A stretch of 6,156 nt of DNA from an uncultured Chthoniobacterales bacterium (GTDB lineage Bacteria > Verrucomicrobiota > Verrucomicrobiae > Chthoniobacterales > UBA10450). Within the stretch, counting starts at the first letter, position 1. The number at the start of each line of letters is the position of its first letter. The translations under genes were made by a program, and so were the position numbers. Location of the stretch: NCBI GenBank assembly GCA_955652855.1, contig CATPCN010000540.1:1-6156 (forward strand), in the 5' to 3' direction. Of the stretch, positions 1 to 5,627 are shown one piece after another. The notes under the pieces are model-generated. The model worked only from the letters and a program-made list of their open reading frames with translations. It did no database searches and was not told the origin of the DNA.

Positions 1-1
1 C

Positions 2-529
2 CTTATGGTACTCTGGCTCGGCCATGTCGTTCCCGAGGCGGGCCCGATCCTGTATTTACTGCTCGCCGGCAACGCAATCGCCATCATGCTGACTGGTGCG
101 GGAACCTCTGTTTGTCAGGGACTGGGCGTGGTGCGAATGGAGACTGCCTACATCGCTCTCGGCCTGGCTCTGAATCTAGTCCTCAAGTTCACACTCATCC
201 CGACGATCGGCGCTATGGGCACGGTGGCCGCCTCTGCCATTAGTTGGGCCACGTCCGCGGCGGTGTTCCTCGTCTTTATGCACATGAAGGTGGACCTGCC
301 TATATCGAGCACACTCAAGGGAATCCGCAGTATGCTCGTCACCGTTCTCGAGATCCTTATTCTGCGCCTGATCGTGGGATCGCTTCCACTACCGGTCGGT
401 CGGTTTGATGCGTTGCTTTCGATTGCTCTCCTGAGCGTACCGTTGACGGTGGTGTTTGTCCTCGCCTTAATCGTAGCCAAGGTATTACCCAAGCCAAAGA
501 TGCGCGGTTGGAGCAGTTTCAGGCTCTGA
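2..529 (+). CDS. Wzx/MATE-like polysaccharide flippase, C-terminal part (partial)
   Basis: The frame is open from the first bases of the window, so the gene begins upstream; the ATG at position 5 is probably an internal Met. About 175 residues are visible and they are strongly hydrophobic, with about five likely membrane spans (counting the Met at position 5 as 1: roughly 12-36, 46-65, 68-93, 109-127 and 134-159). The central stretch GTSVCQGLGVVRMETAY, followed by two spans with LKFTLIPTIGAMG between them, is the pattern I associate with the C-terminal half of Wzx and related MOP-superfamily exporters: a polar QGxG turn, then a hydrophobic helix and a Pro-rich short loop. Known members move undecaprenyl-diphosphate-linked repeat units across the inner membrane. 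The adjoining methyltransferase and polymerase candidate support this role. The stop at 527-529 lies 26 bases before the next likely start. The substrate cannot be inferred. Confidence 0.75.
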   Translation, partial: LMVLWLGHVVPEAGPILYLLLAGNAIAIMLTGAGTSVCQGLGVVRMETAYIALGLALNLVLKFTLIPTIGAMGTVAASAISWATSAAVFLVFMHMKVDLPISSTLKGIRSMLVTVLEILILRLIVGSLPLPVGRFDALLSIALLSVPLTVVFVLALIVAKVLPKPKMRGWSSFRL

Positions 530-555
530 TAAAAATTAACCAAAAAGCGAGAACC

Positions 556-1441
556 ATGACCAACCCGTCACCTTCCCTCAGCGTTATACGCCGACTGGTG
601 AACCTCGCCAGGCAGCCGCCGTCGAAATCCATTGTCAACATCGGCAGACACATCCGGAAACACATATTCTATCTAAGAAACGAGGCCGGCAGACAACCGC
701 CTTTCTCCATGAATTACTGCGGCTTCCGCCTACACTACGAGTCTGGCGATGTTGTCGTCAATTTATTCGCCACGAATGGGCACTACGAACCTGAAGTCAT
801 GAAACTACATCCGTCGGGCTCTGCCGGAAGACGCCGTCGTTGTAGACGTGGGTGCGAATGTAGGTCTGTTCAGTCTCGCCGTCTTGGGTCACAAGCATCG
901 GGCCTTTGTCCACATATTCGAGCCATCCCCTGTCCCGGGACGACTGTTACGCATGAACATGGACGTAAACGGCCTTTCCGATCGCGTGAAGCTGAACCCT
1001 ATGGCGCTCTATTCCGAGCCAGGCGAAATGGATTTTTGCGTACACACGGGGGACATGGCCGCGCTGGACGGGTTAAGGGATACGGGTTATGCCATCGCGG
1101 GGAAAACGAATGTCATCAAGGTGCCGGTCTCAACCCTTGATCTGTACACGGCGTCGTTGGCCCTGAACAGAATGGACCTGCTCAAGTTGGACGCTGAAGG
1201 CGCGGAGTACTTCATACTACTCGGTGGGCGGAGCACCATCCGCACGCTGCGTCCCGCCGTCATTTTCGAAGTGGGCAGGAAGAACTTGGCGCCGTATGGC
1301 ATAACATGTGATCAAATCTACGCATTCTTCGACAGCGCTGGGTATTGCATATCAACCTTCTCGGGTGATATCCTTGACGCCCCTACTTTCTCCGAACGAG
1401 TGGACGTGGACAACGAGTTCCTTGCGACTCCCCGCTTGTGA
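556..1441 (+). pseudogene. FkbM-family SAM methyltransferase, disrupted by a +1 frameshift
   Basis: The gene reads in one frame from the ATG at 556 (MTNPSPSLSVIRR...) to EVMKL at about 793-807, then continues in the next frame as IRRALPEDAVVVDVGANVG from 809. Removing one base near 808 joins the halves into a 294-residue protein, a normal length for this family. In the repaired protein the SAM-binding motif is D97-V-G-A-N-V-G103, an acidic residue follows in FEPS (E122), VSTLD lies at about 191-195, LKLDAEGAE at about 209-217 (D212, E214, G215), and a late IFEVG motif follows. This order is typical of FkbM methyltransferases, which O-methylate sugars or other small substrates. As sequenced, translation from 556 would pass into an unrelated frame and yield no methyltransferase domain; a GTG at 848 could only give the domain without its N-terminal part. 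A TTG at 508 is in frame, but ATG 556 is preferred; its ribosome site is weak (GAG 549-551). A true mutation and a sequencing error look the same here. Confidence 0.85.
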
Positions 1442-1476
1442 GTCCGTGTTCCGGGCTACACCCAATGGCTAAACCC

Positions 1477-1482
1477 AAGGGA
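1477..1482 (+). promoter_or_regulatory. Ribosome binding site that decides the polymerase start
   Basis: AAGGGA lies 6 bases before the ATG at 1489, a good Shine-Dalgarno match and spacing. The earlier in-frame starts (GTG 1438, ATG 1465) have no comparable site, so this favours the 1489 start. Confidence 0.55.
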
Positions 1483-1488
1483 ATCGAC

Positions 1489-2886
1489 ATGACAACTACC
1501 TCGCCAACGCTCGGGCATGCAGTGTCTCGACAAGCCCATGAAATAGCCCCGAGGCAGACCATCAGCCGGACCGTCCTCATGGCTCCGATCTGGTTCTTCG
1601 AGGCCTTCTTGACCATCACGGTCCTTCTCTTTGCCTTTGGACCGTGGCCCTGGCCAGTCAACAACCCGATCAAGCTATACGGCTTCCTTGTCCTTTCGCA
1701 GATGTGCCTGTGGGCGGGATATCGCAGCGCCATTAATCGAAGCCCGCGTGGATACTCTGGCTGGATCGGAGCCAAACGCCTGACTCTCGTCAGCCTTATC
1801 GTCAGTGCCGTCTGGTTCATACCGAACCATCAGCTAAGGTCCGGCAGCACAAATGCCTTCGACGTGATCGAATTCTGGAACGCCGTCGGCAAGGGGTTAA
1901 CCGATCCCGGCGATGCCTACAACGAGCGGCAGAAGGCCTACAATGAACAGCGTCAAACGGTGATAGGAAATCGGACGACCATGGGGCAGATGGCGGTGGT
2001 ATTGTCGTTTGCGGTCTATCCTCTAATGTGGTTTCTGTTCCCGCTGGGCGTGGTTTACTGGAGTGTACTCAGCCGAAGGATGCGGATTGCGGTCGTTGTG
2101 TTACTGCTTCTGGATTTACTGTCATGGATATCCTTTGGAACGAACAAGGGGCTTGCCGACTATTTATTGCTGTTGCCGTGGATGCTGTTTGCCCGGAACC
2201 CGTGGTCCTTCCTGGTGCATGCGCGAGCCTATATCATCGTTGTTCTGGCTGGATTTATCCTTTTTCTGAGCTTCTTCGTCTCCGGAATAGCGGGACGAAT
2301 GGGCGGGGAAATTGGTTACGAGGACGAAACGGCGGAGATGGTACTCGACACGGACAACTGGATGGTGGCTGCCCTGCCGCCGAAGGCTCAGACAGCATTT
2401 GGTGCGTTTACCTCCTACGTGACCCAAGGGTACTTCGGGCTGTCGTTGGCACTCGATGAACCCTTCGATTGCTGCTATGGATTCGGCAATTCATACTTCA
2501 CGATAGGTTTGTCGGATCATCTCTTCGCGTCCGGTTTCATCGCCGACCGGACCTACCCCGCCAAGATCCATGCTGCGTACGGCTGGGATATGTACGGTCG
2601 GTGGTGTACATTTTACCCTTGGATTGCCTCGGACGTGACGTTCCTTGGAGCACTAATTGTCATGTTCCTCATCGGACGATTGCTCGCCCTGGTCTGGTTG
2701 GACGTGTTGAAGCGTCAGAATCCTTTCGCGGTGGCCCTCTTCCCGCTCGTCCTCATGATGTTGTTCTATGTCTCCGCCAACAATCAGGTGCTTCATTTCT
2801 CGTCAACGTTGTTCCCCTTCTGGACAATCCTGGTGTTGTGGTTGTTGACACGAAAACGAGAAACCCAGTATGCAATCGCTCGATGA
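1489..2886 (+). CDS. Probable Wzy-type repeat-unit polymerase (multi-spanning membrane protein)
   Basis: This 465-residue protein has about ten likely membrane spans: roughly 32-51, 62-80, 98-112, 167-193, 199-216, 221-238, 247-269, 382-404, 411-430 and 435-455. A large hydrophilic loop of about 110 residues (270-380) separates span 7 from span 8, and a second soluble stretch lies at about 115-165. That size and the long extracytoplasmic loop are typical of Wzy polymerases, which join lipid-linked repeat units on the periplasmic side. Wzy proteins are poorly conserved, so the call rests on topology and on neighbours (flippase end, methyltransferases, glycosyltransferases). The loop holds an adjacent cysteine pair at 328-329 and another Cys at about 373. 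ATG 1489 is chosen for its ribosome site; GTG 1438 overlaps the previous stop as GTGA and is the main alternative (482 residues), though its extra 17 residues look unlike a natural membrane-protein start. An O-acetyltransferase-like or other membrane enzyme is possible but less likely. Confidence 0.7.
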   Translation: MTTTSPTLGHAVSRQAHEIAPRQTISRTVLMAPIWFFEAFLTITVLLFAFGPWPWPVNNPIKLYGFLVLSQMCLWAGYRSAINRSPRGYSGWIGAKRLTLVSLIVSAVWFIPNHQLRSGSTNAFDVIEFWNAVGKGLTDPGDAYNERQKAYNEQRQTVIGNRTTMGQMAVVLSFAVYPLMWFLFPLGVVYWSVLSRRMRIAVVVLLLLDLLSWISFGTNKGLADYLLLLPWMLFARNPWSFLVHARAYIIVVLAGFILFLSFFVSGIAGRMGGEIGYEDETAEMVLDTDNWMVAALPPKAQTAFGAFTSYVTQGYFGLSLALDEPFDCCYGFGNSYFTIGLSDHLFASGFIADRTYPAKIHAAYGWDMYGRWCTFYPWIASDVTFLGALIVMFLIGRLLALVWLDVLKRQNPFAVALFPLVLMMLFYVSANNQVLHFSSTLFPFWTILVLWLLTRKRETQYAIAR

Positions 2887-2984
2887 ACGGCATCGTATTT
2901 GCAACGTCTGCGGTATCGTTGATTTCGAGCGGCCCCTAGACGCAACGAGGCTTGAACGCATGGGGTGGTCGCGGTGCCAGCAGC

Positions 2985-3002
2985 GATCCCGTCATCGGGA
3001 TC
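2985..3002 (+). repeat. Perfect 7-base inverted repeat with a 4-base loop
   Basis: GATCCCG (2985-2991), loop TCAT, CGGGATC (2996-3002). The stem ends 28 bases before the glycosyltransferase ATG at 3031. No run of T follows it, so it does not look like an intrinsic terminator. It sits where composition turns GC-rich and where the 2870-3034 frame loses resemblance to a methyltransferase. Confidence 0.6.
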
Positions 3003-3014
3003 CGCCCTTCTCAC

Positions 3015-3020
3015 GGGAGA
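3015..3020 (+). promoter_or_regulatory. Ribosome binding site for the glycosyltransferase at 3031
   Basis: GGGAGA precedes ATG 3031 by 10 bases. It supports this start over the upstream in-frame GTG at 2965, which has no comparable site and would add 22 residues with no recognisable family feature. Confidence 0.45.
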
Positions 3021-3030
3021 CGCTAACGCC

Positions 3031-4344
3031 ATGAGTTCATCAGCCTTTCCTCGCGTGCTCGTGGTCAATCACGCGTCGTTCAACTGGAGCCACTGCAACG
3101 GCATTACGCTGTCGAACCTCTTCGCTGGCTGGCCGCAGGACCGGCTGGCCGCACTTGTGCTGTCGCCCGGCGAGATCGCAGATGATGTCTGCAACCGCCA
3201 CTGGCGGTTGACCCGTGCCGACATTCTGCGGGCGCTGGCGGGCCGCCCGCCCCAAGACGGGCCCGTGGCGCCATGCCGGGCGGACGCGGTGCCACCCGCC
3301 GCCGCACCCGCTCCACGCACGCCGGCGGAAAGGCAGTGGCGCGTGCCGCTGGGCGAGCTTGTGTTCCGCCTGCCCTCGGTACTCTCGGAGGACCTGCAGC
3401 GCTGGGTGCGCGCTTTCGCCCCCGACGTGTGCTTCTCGATGCTGGGCACAGGAACCGCAGCCTGTGTCACTACCCGCTTGGCGCGCCTGGTCGGTGCGCC
3501 GATCGTTCCGTTTTTTACTGACGACTGGCTGTCCACGCTCTACGGCGATCTCTGGGCCCGCCACTGGCTGCGCCGGAGCCTGCGGTATTGGATGGGAGCT
3601 TGTCTTGAACGAGCGCCGCTGCGTTTTGCGGCCAGTGACGAGATGGCGGCCGAGTATCGCCAGCGCTTTGGTGGACGCTTCGAGGTAGTCAGCAACTCCA
3701 TCTCAGCCGCCGACTACCCCGATCAGGTGCCGAGCCCCGTGACGAACCCAGTCCTGCGCTTCGTCTATGCGGGCGGCCTCTATCTGGATCGATGGCAGGC
3801 GATCATCGAGATTGGCCAAGCCTTGGCCGCGTTGCGGGCGGAGGGACTCAACGCCGAGTTGCTGGTCTATACAAGCCCGGACAACGCACAAAGCTACCGT
3901 GAGGCCTTGGATTTCCCGCCCGTGCGCCTCATGGGTTGGCTGCCACCGGAGGACCTGCCGCGCGTGCTCATGGCGAGCGACATCAACATCCACGTCGAAA
4001 GCTTCACCCCCTCGCATAGCGTATATACGCGGCTCTCATTCTCCACTAAGATTCCGCAGTTGCTCATGGCCGGACGCTGCATCCTGGCATACGGCCCGGC
4101 CGGCTTGGCCTCTATTCGCCATCTTACGCGCGCTGGCGCCGGCATCGTTGTGGAGCGGCAGGATCCGCAGGCACTGCGGGAAGCCCTGCGCCGCCTGCTC
4201 ACCGACTCCGTCCTGCGCGAGGATGCCGGGCGCGCTGGCCGCCGGGTTGCGATGGGACGGTATGAGGCCGCCAGCGAGCGCGAGCGTGTCCGCCGCCTGC
4301 TCAATGAGGCTTGCCGCTTGGGTGTACCGCAGAAGAATCCATGA
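3031..4344 (+). CDS. GT-B fold glycosyltransferase (GT4/GT1-like)
   Basis: The 437-residue protein has the two-domain layout of GT-B enzymes. The N-terminal domain starts with the strand PRVLVVNHASF (7-17) and HCNGITLSNL (21-30), as in retaining family 4 enzymes that bind the acceptor there. FFTDDWLSTLYGDLW lies at 161-175, and the interdomain passage VVSNSISAADY is at 219-229. The C-terminal domain opens with RFVYAGGLYLDRW (243-255), continues with LMGWLPPEDLPRVLMASDINI (300-320), and has a nucleotide-sugar region around HVESF (321-325) and STKIPQLLMAGRCILAYGP (338-356). It would add a sugar to the lipid-linked repeat unit at the cytoplasmic face; the sugar is not predictable. ATG 3031 has a ribosome site and a 4-base overlap with the preceding short frame, so translation may be coupled. 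The gene is far richer in G+C than its neighbours (51 of 60 at 3241-3300), a sign of separate origin. Residues 71-100 form a Pro/Ala-rich stretch, probably a loop. Confidence 0.85.
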   Translation: MSSSAFPRVLVVNHASFNWSHCNGITLSNLFAGWPQDRLAALVLSPGEIADDVCNRHWRLTRADILRALAGRPPQDGPVAPCRADAVPPAAAPAPRTPAERQWRVPLGELVFRLPSVLSEDLQRWVRAFAPDVCFSMLGTGTAACVTTRLARLVGAPIVPFFTDDWLSTLYGDLWARHWLRRSLRYWMGACLERAPLRFAASDEMAAEYRQRFGGRFEVVSNSISAADYPDQVPSPVTNPVLRFVYAGGLYLDRWQAIIEIGQALAALRAEGLNAELLVYTSPDNAQSYREALDFPPVRLMGWLPPEDLPRVLMASDINIHVESFTPSHSVYTRLSFSTKIPQLLMAGRCILAYGPAGLASIRHLTRAGAGIVVERQDPQALREALRRLLTDSVLREDAGRAGRRVAMGRYEAASERERVRRLLNEACRLGVPQKNP

Positions 4345-4403
4345 ACCGCCATCCGCTCCCGCCAATAGATCATCTAAGTGGCGCTAACTTCAAATAACTG
4401 CAG

Positions 4404-4618
4404 ATGAAAATCGCCATTGTCATTTTCACAGACTTCGACAAGGAAAGTGCGGCTGTAAGGCGAGTAAAAATGTTGGGCAAAAGGCGGCCGTGATTTACCC
4501 GAGCAAATTATTGAAGGGCGACAATTCGATCGCGAACACGGTCGAAAGGTTCGTGGCTTGGTTCGGATTAAGTATTAAAATATCGGCTTCAGGCGGCAAA
4601 TCCTTCCATAGAGCTTAA
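4404..4618 (+). pseudogene. Remnant of a glycosyltransferase gene (N-terminal fragment, frameshifted)
   Basis: The only gene-like content of the 276-base gap at 4345-4620. An ATG at 4404 opens a 29-codon frame, MKIAIVIFTDFDKESAAVRR then VKMLGKRRP and stop at 4491-4493. Its first 26 residues match the start of the glycosyltransferase at 5628 at 16 positions, and most other differences are conservative. After GK (to 4481) the resemblance resumes in another frame as AAVIYPSKLLKGDN (4484-4525), comparable to the VVVLVP strand of the intact copy; the RGHE-containing turn between them is missing. That frame stays open to TAA 4616-4618, two bases before the next gene's ATG. I read this as a glycosyltransferase gene with an internal deletion of 3n+1 bases and loss of nearly all its body. 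The section after about 4525 has no clear match to the intact copy. No convincing ribosome site precedes 4404. The 59 bases at 4345-4403 hold nothing I recognise. Confidence 0.65.
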
Positions 4619-4620
4619 AC

Positions 4621-5595
4621 ATGAGAATGCCTATACATGTGATGTTGCGGCTCTTCGATATTGTGGCGGCACCGTTGTCTCTTTTGTGCGCTGCTTATTT
4701 GAAGTGTATTCGCCGTATTGGCTTTCATCGCTTGCCCCTCAACAAGAAAGCCATGCTTGTTATTGGAGTTTTACCCATCCGTGACCACTACGCGGAGCCA
4801 CTCTTTCATCCGAAGCACCTTAGAAAATCTCTTCGTGACGTACGAATGCTTCCCGCTCTTGATCTCAATGAGAGACAACAATTGGAGTTGCTGTCCAAGT
4901 TTACATTCGCCTCGGAGTTGGATGAACTCAGGTCTCAACCACGCGATATACTTCATTTCAATTATGGTGAAGGGAATGTCTCCTTCTGTGCGACGGACGC
5001 GGAATACCTCTATAATATAATCCGTTGTTTCAAACCTCGAAATATCATCGAAATCGGCAGCGGCAACTCAACGATAATGGCGATGCAAGCATTGCGAGCA
5101 AATTCGCGCGAACAGCGAGACTATGCCTGCCAGCATATTTGCATCGAGCCGTACGAGGCCAAGTGGCTCGAAGAGACGGGAGTAACTGTTGTCCGGGAAA
5201 AAGTGGAGGACGTGGATCGGGCGCTTTTTGCCACTCTGAAAGCAAACGACATTCTCTTCATCGACTCCTCGCACGTAATCCGCCCACAAGGAGACGTAAT
5301 CGTTGAGTACCTGGAGATTCTTCCCCTTCTGGCTCCAGGTGTTTTGATACACGTTCACGATATCTTTACTCCTCGCGATTATCTGGATTCATGGGTATTC
5401 GACCAGATTCTCTTTTGGAACGAACAGTATCTGCTCGAAGCATTCCTCTCATTCAATAATGATTTTAGAATTATCGGAGCCGCGAATTTTTTGAAGCATA
5501 AATATTTTGCTGAACTCTCGCGGGTGTGCCCCGCTCTAAACAGTGAACCATCCCAAGAACCGGGGTCTTTCTGGATGCTTCGAACCATGAATTAG
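4621..5595 (+). CDS. Class I SAM-dependent methyltransferase (Methyltransf_24-like)
   Basis: The 324-residue protein has a Rossmann-type SAM domain in its second half. Motif I is NIIEIGSGNSTIMAMQAL (141-158). An acidic residue after strand 2 lies in CIEPYEAKWLEE (174-185, E176). DILFIDSSHVI (210-220, D215 and H218) and LAPGVLIHVHDIF (237-249, with H244, H246 and D247) follow; the DSSH and HVHD pair is what I associate with small-molecule and sugar methyltransferases of this group, where such residues may bind a metal or substrate. The N-terminus (8-28) is hydrophobic and could associate with the membrane. The likely role is methylation of a sugar in the repeat unit; the substrate is unknown. 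ATG 4621 follows GAG (4611-4613) at 7 bases, a weak site; ATG 4627 is an in-frame alternative. The gene is notably AT-richer than the rest (21 of 60 G+C at 5461-5520), and it lies between a glycosyltransferase remnant and that remnant's intact relative. Confidence 0.8.
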   Translation: MRMPIHVMLRLFDIVAAPLSLLCAAYLKCIRRIGFHRLPLNKKAMLVIGVLPIRDHYAEPLFHPKHLRKSLRDVRMLPALDLNERQQLELLSKFTFASELDELRSQPRDILHFNYGEGNVSFCATDAEYLYNIIRCFKPRNIIEIGSGNSTIMAMQALRANSREQRDYACQHICIEPYEAKWLEETGVTVVREKVEDVDRALFATLKANDILFIDSSHVIRPQGDVIVEYLEILPLLAPGVLIHVHDIFTPRDYLDSWVFDQILFWNEQYLLEAFLSFNNDFRIIGAANFLKHKYFAELSRVCPALNSEPSQEPGSFWMLRTMN

Positions 5596-5627
5596 GTGGT
5601 GATACGGCAGGATCGCACGTGGATCGT

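Larger units (their letters stand above)
2870..3034 (+). pseudogene. 54-codon frame resembling the zinc-binding N-terminus of a SAM methyltransferase (truncated)
   Basis: This short frame starts at the ATG at 2870, inside the last 17 bases of the polymerase gene, and ends at TGA 3032-3034, which overlaps the next gene's ATG as ATGA. It encodes a Cys pair in RICNVCG (C11 and C14), then, about 22 residues later, a single Cys in SRCQQRSRHRD (C36, with Arg at 39 where a partner Cys might be expected). A CxxCG pair followed by a second Cys knuckle and a Ser-Arg-His-Arg run is a pattern I associate with the N-terminal zinc-binding segment of some methyltransferases in glycan clusters, where the catalytic domain would follow. 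Here no SAM domain follows; the frame closes after 11 further residues. I infer a remnant cut at its 3' side by arrival of the GC-rich glycosyltransferase gene. It could instead be a small leader frame used for translational coupling, or chance. The family call is from memory of motif shape only. Confidence 0.4.

Noticed and set aside
148..543. Minus-strand frame opposite the flippase end
   Set aside because: It has no motif and lies wholly over a recognisable membrane-protein frame.
508..1140. A 210-codon frame starting at TTG 508 as an independent gene
   Set aside because: Its second half (from about 808) is a shifted reading of the FkbM domain and is Arg-rich nonsense. Only the first part is real coding sequence of the broken gene.
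2845..2874. Promoter candidate: exact TTGACA at 2845-2850 with TATGCA 18 bases on
   Set aside because: The -10 matches only three of six positions and the site is inside coding sequence.
2965..3030. N-terminal extension of the glycosyltransferase from GTG 2965
   Set aside because: There is no ribosome site, the added 22 residues are not family-like, and they overlap the 2870 frame and the hairpin. ATG 3031 has a ribosome site and the ATGA overlap.
3040..4373. Several long open frames on the minus strand and in other + frames over the glycosyltransferase (for example 3040-3564 minus, 3767-4387 plus)
   Set aside because: GC-rich DNA lacks stops in all frames. Their products are Arg/Ala/Ser-rich with no family motif, while the 3031-4344 frame carries a full GT-B pattern.
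4558..4586. AT-rich stretch (TAAAAT at 4576-4581) as a promoter for the methyltransferase at 4621
   Set aside because: No -35 hexamer at acceptable spacing. The AT content is explained by the decayed gene fragment there.
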